From the NCBI RefSeq assembly GCF_014196495.1, contig NZ_JACIDT010000001.1, positions 310,001 to 374,000 of the forward strand: a stretch of DNA of 64,000 bases, in the 5' to 3' direction. Position numbers and translations under genes: made by a program. Every line of letters begins with the position of its first letter. Positions within the stretch are counted from its first letter, which is position 1. The notes beneath the pieces were generated by a model. That model was not told where the DNA came from and ran no database searches. It saw nothing but the letters and a program-made list of their open reading frames with translations. The stretch comes from Sphingobium jiangsuense (GTDB lineage Bacteria; Pseudomonadota; Alphaproteobacteria; Sphingomonadales; Sphingomonadaceae). Shown in pieces: positions 25,921 to 34,653 of this stretch.

Positions 25921-26580
25921 ATGGCCGCCCGTTTCCCTGCTTTCCTGCTGCTCGCCCTGCTGCTGTTCCGCCCCCTTTCCGCCCCGGCGCAGCCCGCGAA
26001 CAGGCCAGTGCCGGGTCATGTCCGCGTGGAACTGGTGACGTCGATGGGCAGCATCACCGTCGCGCTCGACACGCGGCGCGCGCCCCGGACCAGCGCCAAT
26101 TTCCTCGCCTATGTCGATGACGGGCGGCTCGACGGCACCAGCTTCTATCGCGCGGCGCGGCGCAAGGCCGATCCGAAGCTGGGCTATATCCAGGGCGGCA
26201 TCCGCACCAATCTGCGCCGCGCGCTGCCGCCCATCCCGCTGGAGCCGACCGACGCGACCGGCATCCGCCATCTCGACGCCACCATATCGATGGCGCGGCA
26301 GGACCGACCCGATTCGGCGACCGGCAACTTCATCCTGACCGTGGGGCCGACGCCCTATATGGATGCCTCCGGCGATTATCGGGGCTATGCCGCGTTCGGG
26401 CGGGTGGTCGCGGGCATGGACGTGGTGAAGCGCATCCTCGCCCTGCCGAGCGGCGGCGGCGAAGGACAGATGAAGGGGCAGATGATCCTGAAGCCGGTCA
26501 CGCTGATCCGCGCCAAACGGCTGGACGGAACGCCGCGCCCCAGCGGCAGGCCAAAGGCCTGGCTGCTGTGGGAGAAATAG
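25921..26580 (+). CDS. Periplasmic cyclophilin-type peptidyl-prolyl isomerase
   Basis: 219 aa from ATG 25921, the start that places the signal peptide (MAARFPAFLLLALLLFRPLS to APAQ) at the N-terminus. The cyclophilin domain follows: VELVTSMGSITVALDTRRAP, TSANFLAYVDDGRLDGTSFY, GYIQGGIR, ATISMARQDRPDSATGNFIL, YAAFGRVVAGMDVVKRILAL. Substitutions at the classical arginine/phenylalanine active-site block (GYIQGGIR) suggest altered activity. It would assist folding in the periplasm. A stretch of arginine-rich C-terminus is unusual. Confidence 0.9.
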   Translation: MAARFPAFLLLALLLFRPLSAPAQPANRPVPGHVRVELVTSMGSITVALDTRRAPRTSANFLAYVDDGRLDGTSFYRAARRKADPKLGYIQGGIRTNLRRALPPIPLEPTDATGIRHLDATISMARQDRPDSATGNFILTVGPTPYMDASGDYRGYAAFGRVVAGMDVVKRILALPSGGGEGQMKGQMILKPVTLIRAKRLDGTPRPSGRPKAWLLWEK

Positions 26581-26590
26581 AAAGAGGCGG

Positions 26591-27688
26591 CTAATCCCCG
26601 CCCGGCCGGTCGTGCAGCAGGCCGAGGCGGAACAGCCCGCGCCGTATCATGAGCCGCCAGCCGGGCGTGTGCAGGCACAGCGCGCCCGACAGGCCGATCA
26701 TCGCGCCGACGATGGTGTCGATCAGCCGCGCCGCCATCAGCGCGCCTGCTCCGTCCGTCGCCGGATGGCTGGTCTCGGCGAGGATCAGCGTCAGCGGCGT
26801 GAAGAAGATGGCGGCAAAGGCATAATGGCGCACCACCACGGTCTCGATGATGAAGGTCAGCAATATGATCGCCGCCGCGATGGTCCAGAGATCATGGATG
26901 AACGGCAGCAGCAGCCAGGTGACGCCCAGTCCTATGAAGGTGCCGACAATGCGGTGGACGTTACGGGTCCACGACGCGCGCAGCGTCACGCCCTGCATGA
27001 TCGCAAGGCAGCTGACCGGCACCCAATAGGGCCTCGGCAGGTCGAGCAGCAGCGCGATCAGCAGCGACAGGGCGACGAAGAACCCGGCTATCAGCGCATC
27101 CGTCACCCCATCGTCCCGGTCCGCCGCCGGGCGCAGCACCGGCCGCACATCCTGCCGCCGGACCGTCAGCGCGCTGTAGACGATGGCGACGCCGCACGCC
27201 CATAGCGCGCCGAACGCGAAATAGCCGATATTGCGGAACGCATGCGCCATATCCAGCGGGGTGAAGGCCGCGACGGCCGCCGACAGCACGATGAACAGCG
27301 GGCCGGGCGGCGCGAGCGAATAGGCCTTGCAGAACAGCATGGCGAGCACCGCGACGATCCAGATCAGCGGGATCGCCGCGCCCGGCACCATCGCCGCCAT
27401 CAGCCCCACCGCATAGCCCGACAGCATCGCGAAGGCGCAGGCCATCATCACCGGAATCCGCTGGAACAGCCCCACCGGGGGCAGGTAGAGGAAGGCCAGC
27501 CCGGCGATCGCGCCCAGCGCCCCCAGCGCGGCCTGCCCGGTCGCCGCGCCGAACAGCATCGGCCCGCCGCTCGCCAGCGCGGCGGCGAAGGGCAGCTGCC
27601 ACGACCGGTCGCTCCGCTGCAACGTGACCAGCAGCGCCAGTTCCTTGCCGATCCGCGATCGCAGCGCCTTCCAATCCAACCCGGTCAT
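26591..27688 (-). CDS. FUSC-family inner membrane protein
   Basis: 365 aa from ATG 27688 (MTGLDWKALRSRIG). It has around ten hydrophobic segments in two clusters, residues about 35-175 and 215-340. The second contains the FUSC signature PYWVPVSCLAIMQG followed by the segments HRIVGTFIGLGVTWLLLPF and LIDTIVGAMIGLSGAL. FUSC proteins resemble the fusaric-acid or aromatic-acid exporter AaeB and are usually linked to efflux of aromatic compounds. No partner membrane-fusion gene is adjacent, so its role is open. Confidence 0.85.
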   Translation of the reverse strand: MTGLDWKALRSRIGKELALLVTLQRSDRSWQLPFAAALASGGPMLFGAATGQAALGALGAIAGLAFLYLPPVGLFQRIPVMMACAFAMLSGYAVGLMAAMVPGAAIPLIWIVAVLAMLFCKAYSLAPPGPLFIVLSAAVAAFTPLDMAHAFRNIGYFAFGALWACGVAIVYSALTVRRQDVRPVLRPAADRDDGVTDALIAGFFVALSLLIALLLDLPRPYWVPVSCLAIMQGVTLRASWTRNVHRIVGTFIGLGVTWLLLPFIHDLWTIAAAIILLTFIIETVVVRHYAFAAIFFTPLTLILAETSHPATDGAGALMAARLIDTIVGAMIGLSGALCLHTPGWRLMIRRGLFRLGLLHDRPGGD

Positions 27689-27768
27689 GCGCCGCTGGTC
27701 GCATGAGTTGGAGGAGGAGGCAATATCAAAGGTGCTTATGCCGTGGGCGGCGCGCATCATGGCCTACG

Positions 27769-27788
27769 ACCCCAGCCTGCGCTGGGGT
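27769..27788. repeat. Dispersed palindrome, type A
   Basis: ACCCCAGC-CTGC-GCTGGGGT, the same core as 25016-25035, but with flanking bases changed on both arms so that pairing is kept (ATGCC/GGCAT there, ACCCC/GGGGT here). It lies in the gap between the FUSC gene start and the ftsK end, about 130 bp downstream of ftsK on the minus strand. Confidence 0.6.
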
Positions 27789-27920
27789 GACGATTAAGGT
27801 GGAGGTTCGCCGGCCACTCGGAACCGGGCGTCCCGCAAGCGGGCATGCAAGTTGCAGGCCCATCTCAATCGGGCGTCCCATGCGGGAGCCTAGTCCGGGG
27901 CGGTGGCCGGTGCAGCGCTC

Positions 27921-30305
27921 CTAGACCGGATTCCCCGTCTCGTCGCGCAGCACCTCGCGGCGGCCGACATGGTTGGGCGCGCCGACCAGCCCTTCCTCCT
28001 CCATCCGCTCGATCAGGCGGGCGGCGCTGTTGTAGCCGATGCGCAATTGCCGCTGGAGCCAGCTGGTCGAGGCCTTCTGGTTCTCGAACACCAGCTGGCA
28101 CGCCTTGCGATAGAGGCGGGCGTCCGGGCTGTCGTCGCCCAGCTCCGCGCCTTCGAGCGCGAAGCCGCCATCCTCCGGCTCCTCGGTGACGGCGGAGATA
28201 TAGTCGGGCGAGCCCTGCGCGCGCCAGTGGTCGGCGACCGCGCGCACCTCGTCGTCGGACACGAACGGGCCGTGCACGCGCATCAGACCCTTGCCGCCCG
28301 CCATATAGAGCATATCGCCCTTGCCCAGCAGCTGCTCCGCGCCCTGCTCGCCGAGAATGGTGCGGCTGTCGATCTTGCTCGTCACGAAGAAGCTGATGCG
28401 GGTCGGCAGGTTGGCCTTGATGACGCCGGTGATGACGTCGACCGAGGGGCGCTGCGTCGCGAGGATCAGGTGGATGCCCGCCGCGCGCGCCTTCTGCGCG
28501 AGCCGCTGGATCAGGAACTCGACCTCCTTGCCCGCCGTCATCATCAGGTCGGCCAGCTCGTCCACCACCACCACAATCTGCGGCAGCGGCTGGAAATCGA
28601 GCTGTTCCTCCTCATAGATGGGCTGATGCGTGTCGGGGTCGTAGCCGGTCTGCACCTTGCGCCCCAGCGGCTTGCCCTTGGCCTTGGCCGCGCGCACCTT
28701 CTCATTGAAATTCGCTAGGTTGCGCACCGAGATCGACGCCATCATGCGATAGCGGTCCTCCATCTGCTCCACCGCCCACTTGAGCGCGCGGATCGCCTTG
28801 GCCGGCTCCGTCACCACCGGCGAGAGCAGATGCGGGATGTCGTCATAGATGCTGAGTTCCAGCATCTTCGGGTCGATCATGATGAGGCGCAGATCATCCG
28901 GCGTCATCCGGTAGAGCAGCGACAATATCATGCAGTTGAGGCCGACCGACTTGCCCGACCCGGTGGTGCCCGCGATCAGCAGATGCGGCATCGGCGCGAG
29001 GTCGGCGACGATCGGCTCGCCGCTGATGTTCTTGCCGAGGATGATCGGCAGCTGCGCGGTCTGGTCGGCGAACGCCTCGCTGGCGATCAGCTCGCGCAGC
29101 ACCACCGATTCCCGCTTGGCGTTGGGCAGTTCGATGCCCATCACCGTGCGGCCGGGAATGGTCGCCACGCGCGCGGACAGGGCCGACATGTTGCGGGCGA
29201 TGTCGTCCGCCAGCTGAATGACGCGGCTCGCCTTGATGCCGGGGGCGGGTTCCAGCTCGTACATGGTGACGACCGGGCCGGGGCGCACCTCGGTCACATT
29301 GCCCTTCACATGGAAATCGTCGAGCACGCTTTCGAGCAGCCGGGCATTGCGCTCCAGCGCGGCCTTGTCGATCTTCTGCACCGAGCTGGGCGGCGCCTCG
29401 CCCAGCAGCTCGGGCGAGGGCAGCAGCGCGGCCCTGGCGCCATGGGCGAACAGATCCTCCTGCCTGGGCGCGGGGGCGCCCGCCGTCCTTTGCGGGGCGG
29501 CGGCCTGTTCGGGCGACTGGATGCGGATCGGCGGCTTGGGATCGGCCGACACCTGCGGGCGGCGGGTGGGCGAACGGCGGCTCTCGCCCGGCTCGTCGTC
29601 GTCGAGGTCGAAGTGCGGCCCCGCGCCCCGGTCGTCGTCCCTGTCCCGCCCCCGCTCGCGCCGAACGAACAGCGAGGAGACGGAGAAGCGCGGCAGGCGG
29701 AAGCCGGGGCGCTTGAGCGAGAGCAGCGGCCGCTCCAGCTGCCAGCTGCGATAGCAGGTCGTCGCGCCGACGAAGATGAACAGCGCGACCAGCGCCCATT
29801 CGACCCAGCGGTGCCAGCCCACCCCGGCCAGCTCGGTCAGCGCCAGCACCGGCGAGGACAGCAGCAGCGCGACGATGCCGCCGCGCCCGGCGGGCAGGCC
29901 CACAGGCGCGCCCGGCGCCAGCAGCGCGAGACCGAGGCCGATCAATATGATGCCGACCACCGCCAGCATGATCTGGCCGGGCCAGCCGTGCATGCGGTCG
30001 TCGATCCACAGCCGCCGCGCGAAGGTGGCGATCAGCGGCAACAGCATCACCACGCCCAGCCCCAGCAGCCAGAGCAGGAAATCGGCGGCGTAGCTGCCCG
30101 CAACGCCCATCATGTTGCGCGGCGGCCCGCCCGCGACGGTGTTCATCGACGGATCGCTGGCATGATAGCTGAGCAGCGCGAGCGCCAGAAACACGACGAG
30201 GATGCCGAGCGCGATCCCGCCCAACAGCTTGCCCGCGCGCATGAGGCTGCGTTTCAGCGTGATGCGCCAGTCCGAATTGCGCTTGGCCGATGCCCGGCTG
30301 GCCAT
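27921..30305 (-). CDS. ftsK: DNA translocase FtsK
   Basis: 794 aa from ATG 30305 (MASRASAKRNSDWR). Residues 20-210 hold four to five membrane segments, including GKLLGGIALGILVVFLALAL. A charged linker (about 215-300) is shorter than in E. coli. The motor follows, with Walker A LLIAGTTGSGKSVGLNCMIL, LRLIMIDPKMLELSIYDDIP, Walker B QIVVVVDELADLMM and LILATQRPSVDVITGVIKAN. The C-terminal gamma winged-helix (STSWLQRQLRIGYNSAARLI) reads KOPS and contacts XerD at dif. It couples chromosome segregation with division at the septum. Confidence 0.98.
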   Translation of the reverse strand: MASRASAKRNSDWRITLKRSLMRAGKLLGGIALGILVVFLALALLSYHASDPSMNTVAGGPPRNMMGVAGSYAADFLLWLLGLGVVMLLPLIATFARRLWIDDRMHGWPGQIMLAVVGIILIGLGLALLAPGAPVGLPAGRGGIVALLLSSPVLALTELAGVGWHRWVEWALVALFIFVGATTCYRSWQLERPLLSLKRPGFRLPRFSVSSLFVRRERGRDRDDDRGAGPHFDLDDDEPGESRRSPTRRPQVSADPKPPIRIQSPEQAAAPQRTAGAPAPRQEDLFAHGARAALLPSPELLGEAPPSSVQKIDKAALERNARLLESVLDDFHVKGNVTEVRPGPVVTMYELEPAPGIKASRVIQLADDIARNMSALSARVATIPGRTVMGIELPNAKRESVVLRELIASEAFADQTAQLPIILGKNISGEPIVADLAPMPHLLIAGTTGSGKSVGLNCMILSLLYRMTPDDLRLIMIDPKMLELSIYDDIPHLLSPVVTEPAKAIRALKWAVEQMEDRYRMMASISVRNLANFNEKVRAAKAKGKPLGRKVQTGYDPDTHQPIYEEEQLDFQPLPQIVVVVDELADLMMTAGKEVEFLIQRLAQKARAAGIHLILATQRPSVDVITGVIKANLPTRISFFVTSKIDSRTILGEQGAEQLLGKGDMLYMAGGKGLMRVHGPFVSDDEVRAVADHWRAQGSPDYISAVTEEPEDGGFALEGAELGDDSPDARLYRKACQLVFENQKASTSWLQRQLRIGYNSAARLIERMEEEGLVGAPNHVGRREVLRDETGNPV

Positions 30306-30391
30306 GAGTGTCTTTCCCGATATTTCCTGATTTGTTCCGCGGCGCGACAATGCCCCGCGGGGGGACTCGCCGTCAAGGGCCGGTCGCCTTT

Positions 30392-31288
30392 TCAGGCGGT
30401 ATCGCCTTCCACATGCGCGCCCAGATCCGGCCTTCGCCGCGTCGCGATGAGGCAGGCGAGGACGATCACCGCCGCGCCGGCCACCACCATGGGCGAGAGC
30501 CTTTCGCCGAACACCAGCCAGCCCAGCCCGGCCGCCCACAGGAAGGCGCTATATTCCAGCGGGATCAGCCGGGCGGCGGGCGCGCGGGCATAGGCCCAGG
30601 CGAGGCTGAGCTGCGAGGCGACCACCAGCGCGGTCGCCAGCAGCACCAGCAGCCATTCCTCCGCCGAGGGCCACACCGCCAGAAACGGCGCGAGCGGGGC
30701 GAACAGCACCAGCATCACCCCGTTCTGGCAGAAGCTCATCTCCACCGCGCCCGCCCGCTGCGCCAATTGCCGTTGCAGCACCAGATTATAGGCGAAGAGC
30801 ACCGCCGATATCAGGATGCCGGCCGCGCCCTGCAGCGCACCGGCCTCATACTGCCCGGCCAGCCGGTCGGAAAGCACGAGGCCCACGCCCGCCAGCCCCA
30901 GCAGCGCCGAGACGATGGCGGCGCGTCCGACCGGCTCCTTGAGCAGCAGCGCGGCGAGGTAGAGCGCGATGATCGGCGCGACGAAGGACAGCGCGATCGC
31001 CTCGGCCAGCGGCAATTTCGTCAGCGACCAGAAGAAGGTCCAGCTCATCGCGGTGATGACCGCCCCGCGCCGGACATGCAGCAGCAGCACGGGGCGGGCG
31101 GGCAGGCGCGAGCGCGTCGCGGCCATCGCGCCGCCGCCCAGCAGCGCGCCGATCAGGCTGCGGAACAGCAGCGCGCTATAGGCGCCGATGCCCAGCGCCA
31201 GTTCCTTCATCGCCGCGTCCATGATCGAGAAAGTGCCCACGCCGATCAGGCAGACCAGCGGCGGGAGCAGCGAGGGACGGTCCGTCAT
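30392..31288 (-). CDS. EamA-family (DMT) transporter
   Basis: 298 aa from ATG 31288, overlapping the stop of the upstream nucleotidyltransferase gene by four bases. Ten hydrophobic segments in two homologous halves are seen, such as LVCLIGVGTFSIMDAAM and AIALSFVAPIIALYLAALLL in the first and GAAGILISAVLFAYNLVLQR and AAGLGWLVFGERLSPMVVAG in the second. This is the drug/metabolite exporter fold. Coupling to an NTP-transferase gene suggests a shared pathway, but the substrate is unknown. Confidence 0.9.
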   Translation of the reverse strand: MTDRPSLLPPLVCLIGVGTFSIMDAAMKELALGIGAYSALLFRSLIGALLGGGAMAATRSRLPARPVLLLHVRRGAVITAMSWTFFWSLTKLPLAEAIALSFVAPIIALYLAALLLKEPVGRAAIVSALLGLAGVGLVLSDRLAGQYEAGALQGAAGILISAVLFAYNLVLQRQLAQRAGAVEMSFCQNGVMLVLFAPLAPFLAVWPSAEEWLLVLLATALVVASQLSLAWAYARAPAARLIPLEYSAFLWAAGLGWLVFGERLSPMVVAGAAVIVLACLIATRRRPDLGAHVEGDTA

Positions 31289-32109
31289 GCCGTCCCGCGC
31301 GCGGCGATGATGCGTTCGATCAGTGCGATATCGTCGGGCTTGTCGGCGTCGATGCAGGCTTCCGCGACGGGCAGCGGCACGATCCGCGCCTCGCCCGCGC
31401 CCAGCCTGCGCCCCGCCGCCGCGATCGCCCGATGCACGCTCAGCAGCCGCAGCCCCGCGCCCAGCAGCAGCAGCGGACCGAAGGCGGAGACGATCTTCCA
31501 CCCCTTCTTGCGGTCCTGCTCTATCTCCCGCCATTTGCGCAGCGCATTGGCCGCCCGTTCGCTGCCCAGCCAGAAGAGGTTCGCGCCCGACCACGCGCCG
31601 CCCCGGAATTTGAGCCAGGTCCGCCGCGATTGCGGATACGCCCGCACCAGCACCGCCCGCTCGACCATCGCGGCGGCGACATCTGCGCCCTGCGCGCCCG
31701 CGAGGAACGCATCGAGGATCGCGCCGTCGAGCAGCACATTGTCCGCCGTGGTGACGAGCGCGGGCAGGCGCGCGTCCTCGCCCGCCATCCAGTCGAGCAG
31801 CGACTGGCTGATTCCGCTGCCGCTGTCGACGAAGCGGATGCGCGGCTCCGCGCGCAGCCAGGCGGTCTGCGGATGGTCGGCGAGGCTCTCCGCCCGCTGC
31901 GCCATGACGACGACTTCGCCGATCGCCGGATGGGCGAGCAGGGCGCGGGCGACATGGTCGATCATCGGCCGCCCGGCGACGGGAACCAGCGCCTTGGTCG
32001 CGACCCCCGCCGCCTGCGCCAGCGGATCGACGCCCGGACGGCTGCCCGCAAGGACGATCGCGGGCAGGAGGGGCTGGCAGGCGGCGGGGGCGCGATTATC
32101 CTTGGGCAT
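31285..32109 (-). CDS. Nucleotidyltransferase-fold (NTP-transferase) protein
   Basis: 274 aa from ATG 32109. LPAIVLAGSRPGVDPLAQAA then KALVPVAGRPMIDHVARALL is the GT-A nucleotide-binding start with the substrate-binding KALVPV loop. TTADNVLLDGAILDAFL gives the metal-site aspartate region (usually GD, here AD). This resembles MobA/GlmU/IspD-type nucleotidyltransferases. The middle (RRTWLKFRGGAWSGANLF) is typical of a sphingomonad subfamily. The specific substrate is unknown. It is divergent from the DAG-kinase-like gene and overlaps the EamA gene. Confidence 0.82.
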   Translation of the reverse strand: MPKDNRAPAACQPLLPAIVLAGSRPGVDPLAQAAGVATKALVPVAGRPMIDHVARALLAHPAIGEVVVMAQRAESLADHPQTAWLRAEPRIRFVDSGSGISQSLLDWMAGEDARLPALVTTADNVLLDGAILDAFLAGAQGADVAAAMVERAVLVRAYPQSRRTWLKFRGGAWSGANLFWLGSERAANALRKWREIEQDRKKGWKIVSAFGPLLLLGAGLRLLSVHRAIAAAGRRLGAGEARIVPLPVAEACIDADKPDDIALIERIIAARGTA

Positions 32110-32192
32110 GGCGCTCCATAACCGGGAAAAAGCCGGGGCGCACGGCACTTTTTTCGCCGCTGCGGGTTGGGCCTGATGATGGAGCATCCGGC

Positions 32193-33020
32193 ATGACGAG
32201 CATCTGGCTGATCGCGAACGGCAGAAGCGGCTCCACCGGCGAGGACGCCATCCGCGCCGCGCGGGAGAAGATGGAGGGGCTGGGCGCATCGGTCACGCGC
32301 TTCATCGACCTGGCCGAAGAGGATTTGCCCGACCCCGGCGATACGCCGCCCGACGCGATCGCCTCGCTGGGCGGCGACGGCACCGCCCATGCGGTGATCG
32401 CCCGCTATGGTCCGGACGCTCGCCTGCCGCTGATGATCCTGCCGGGCGGGACGATGAACCTGCTGTCCGGCAAGCTGCACGGCAGGGATGCCGATGTCGA
32501 CGCGGTGCTCGAAAGGCTGCTGCGCGGCGCGCCCGTGGAGCGGCGGATGCCGCTGCTCACCGGGCCGGGCTTCGCCTCGCTGGTCGGGGTGATCGCCGGT
32601 CCCGCCACCGCATGGGGCGATGTGCGGGAGAATATGCGCGAGGGCGGCATCGGCGCCGTGCTCGAAAAGATGCGCGACGCGATCAGCGAGACCTTCGAGG
32701 GCGCGCCGATTCGGATCGCGGGCATGGCGGGCGACCATAGCGCGATCTTCATAGAGCCGCAGGCGGACGGGCAGCTTCACGCCTGGTCGGTGCAGACCGA
32801 GGGGCTGGGCGATCTCGCCGCCCACGGCTGGGCCTGGCTCAACCGCGATTTCCTGGGCGGACCGACCGAAAAGCTGACGCAGGACCGGGTGCTGACGCTG
32901 GAAAGCGCGCGCCGGCGCATCGGCCTGCTGGTCGACGGCGAGCGGAAGGAGGCCGACGGCCCATTGCGGCTGGAATGGGCCGAATGCCCCGCCCGCTTCC
33001 TCGCGACCGCCGACGCCTGA
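32193..33020 (+). CDS. Diacylglycerol-kinase-family lipid kinase
   Basis: 275 aa. The catalytic N-terminal domain has IANGRSGS, the nucleotide-binding loop IASLGGDGTAHAVI (GGDGT) and LPLMILPGGTMNLLSGKLH. The C-terminal half is a beta-sandwich domain with LLVDGERKEADGPLRL. Members phosphorylate diacylglycerol or related lipids at the membrane. The PGGTMN variant (commonly PxGTxN) is intact for catalysis. It lies about 80 bp from the divergent nucleotidyltransferase gene. Confidence 0.9.
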   Translation: MTSIWLIANGRSGSTGEDAIRAAREKMEGLGASVTRFIDLAEEDLPDPGDTPPDAIASLGGDGTAHAVIARYGPDARLPLMILPGGTMNLLSGKLHGRDADVDAVLERLLRGAPVERRMPLLTGPGFASLVGVIAGPATAWGDVRENMREGGIGAVLEKMRDAISETFEGAPIRIAGMAGDHSAIFIEPQADGQLHAWSVQTEGLGDLAAHGWAWLNRDFLGGPTEKLTQDRVLTLESARRRIGLLVDGERKEADGPLRLEWAECPARFLATADA

Positions 33021-33073
33021 CGCTGTTGCGGCGGGCTTCCCTCCGGCGCGAAAATGCTCTAGGCGGATGCGCC

Positions 33074-33364
33074 ATGACCGATAGCGAAACGCCCGAACAG
33101 ACCACCGCCCCGGCCGGCGGCGCCACCCCGCCCGACCGCCTTTCGACCAACCCGCGCAGCCCGCATTTCGACGTGGACATATTGCAGCGCGGCGTCGGCA
33201 TCCGGTTCAAGGACCGGGTGCGCACCGATGTCGAGGAATATTGCATTTCCGAAGGCTGGATCCGCGTCGCGGCGGGCAAGACCCGCGACCGCCACGGCCA
33301 GCCGCTGACGATCAAGCTTTCCGGCCCGGTCGAGGCCTGGTTCGAGGATCAGCCGAAGGACTGA
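33074..33364 (+). CDS. DUF3297 family protein
   Basis: 96 aa from ATG 33074. The N-terminal 20 residues are acidic/threonine-rich. The conserved block is PPDRLSTNPRSPHFDVDILQ, GVGIRFKDRVRTDVEEYCIS, EGWIRVAAGKTRDRHGQPLT, IKLSGPVEAWF, all typical of DUF3297. Cytosolic by appearance, function unknown. It is convergent with recF, with a 127-bp inverted-repeat element between them. Confidence 0.92.
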   Translation: MTDSETPEQTTAPAGGATPPDRLSTNPRSPHFDVDILQRGVGIRFKDRVRTDVEEYCISEGWIRVAAGKTRDRHGQPLTIKLSGPVEAWFEDQPKD

Positions 33365-33400
33365 CGCGGGGCGGGCCGGGAGCGCCCGCTCTGTTATCAG

Positions 33401-33527
33401 CACGCGGAGGCGCGGAGAGAGGGTGCCGATGGCGAAGCCGTCCAGCGCCCCGAACCTTCTCGTCTGGACAAGAGGTGGGAGAGGAAAAGGGCCTTCGGCC
33501 CGATGGTCCTCTCCGCGCCTCCGCGTG
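33401..33527. repeat. Inverted-repeat element, type C pair
   Basis: CACGCGGAGGCGCGGAG at 33401-33417 and its exact reverse complement at 33511-33527 enclose about 93 bp. A related but less perfect pair of similar total length (119 bp) lies at 25185-25303. Both lie between convergent genes, here DUF3297 and recF. Size and symmetry resemble REP-doublet or MITE-like elements. The fold could work as a bidirectional terminator. Confidence 0.75.
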
Positions 33528-33541
33528 AACCAAAAAATCCC

Positions 33542-34624
33542 CTATCCCGGCAGCACCTGCCCATCCGCGACATGCAGCCGGATCGCCTCCCCGATGCCGT
33601 CGAACAGCGCCGCCTCGGTGCCGGTCATCCAGATCTGACTGCCGGTCGCGGCCAGCCGCTCGAACAGCGCGAGGCGGCGGGCGGGGTCGAGATGCGCGGC
33701 GACCTCGTCCAGCAGCAGCACCGGCGCACCCCCCCGCGCCTGTCCGACCAGCGCCGCATGGCCGAGGATGATCGAGAGCAGCAGCGCCTTCTGCTCGCCG
33801 GTCGAACAGAGCGCCGCCGCCTGATCCTTCGCCGCATGGCGCACCACCAGATCGGCCCGGTGCGGCCCCGACAGCGTGCGCCCCGCCGCCGCATCGCGCC
33901 GCCGTCCCTCGCGCAGCGCGCCGATCAGCGCGTCGGCATCCAGTCCGTCCGCCTCGCCCTCCGGCTGGCCGAGCGCCAGCAGCGGCCGCGCGAACGGCCC
34001 CTCAGGCGCCCGTTCCAGCACTGCATTGAGCCGCGCCACCATATCGGCCCGCGCCTGCGCGATTTCCGCGCCATGCTCGGCCAGCTGGGCTTCCAGCGCC
34101 GCGAGCCAATGCGCGTCCCAGCCGCGCGCAGGATCGGACAACAGCTTGTTGCGCGCCCGCATCGCCGCCTCATAACGGGTGCTGTGCGTCGCATGGGCCG
34201 GGTGCAGCGCCAGCGTCAGCCGGTCGAGGAAGCGCCGCCGCCCGCCCGCGCTTTCGGTGAACAGCCGGTCCATCGCCGGGGTCAGCCACAGGATCGAGAG
34301 ATAGTCCGCCAGCGCGCTCGCTGCATGGGCGACGCCGCCGATGCGCACCTGCCGCCGGTCGGGCGCGTCCGCGCCGGTGCCGGTGCCGATCGTCACCCCG
34401 TCCACCTGCGCCGCCACGCCGAAGCCGCCGCGCCCGCCCTGCCGCGCCATCTGCGACAGCGCCGCGCCGCGCAGCCCCCGCCCCGGCGTCAGCAGCGACA
34501 CCGCCTCCAGGATGTTGGTCTTGCCCGCGCCATTCTCCCCCGTCAGCACGACGAAGGGATGACGCGGCACGATCAGCGCGTCTTCATGATTGCGAAAATC
34601 GCTCAAGGTCAGGCGGCTGAGCAT
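33542..34624 (-). CDS. recF: DNA replication/repair protein RecF
   Basis: 360 aa. Walker [21 protein letters not shown] follows the start [16 protein letters not shown]. The protein continues with [20 protein letters not shown] (the RecF block), a coiled-coil arm and the ABC signature region [20 protein letters not shown]. Walker B is [18 protein letters not shown]. RecF loads RecA at gaps with RecO and RecR. It stands away from dnaA-dnaN-gyrB, and the next gene upstream on the same strand is prmA, 30 bp away, so the two may be co-transcribed. Confidence 0.97.
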   Translation of the reverse strand: MLSRLTLSDFRNHEDALIVPRHPFVVLTGENGAGKTNILEAVSLLTPGRGLRGAALSQMARQGGRGGFGVAAQVDGVTIGTGTGADAPDRRQVRIGGVAHAASALADYLSILWLTPAMDRLFTESAGGRRRFLDRLTLALHPAHATHSTRYEAAMRARNKLLSDPARGWDAHWLAALEAQLAEHGAEIAQARADMVARLNAVLERAPEGPFARPLLALGQPEGEADGLDADALIGALREGRRRDAAAGRTLSGPHRADLVVRHAAKDQAAALCSTGEQKALLLSIILGHAALVGQARGGAPVLLLDEVAAHLDPARRLALFERLAATGSQIWMTGTEAALFDGIGEAIRLHVADGQVLPG

Positions 34625-34653
34625 CGGTCAGGCCGGAAGGACGCCCGCGCCCC

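Noticed and set aside
28830..30593. 587-codon frame antisense to ftsK
   Set aside because: Shadow; arginine/glutamine-rich with no domain.
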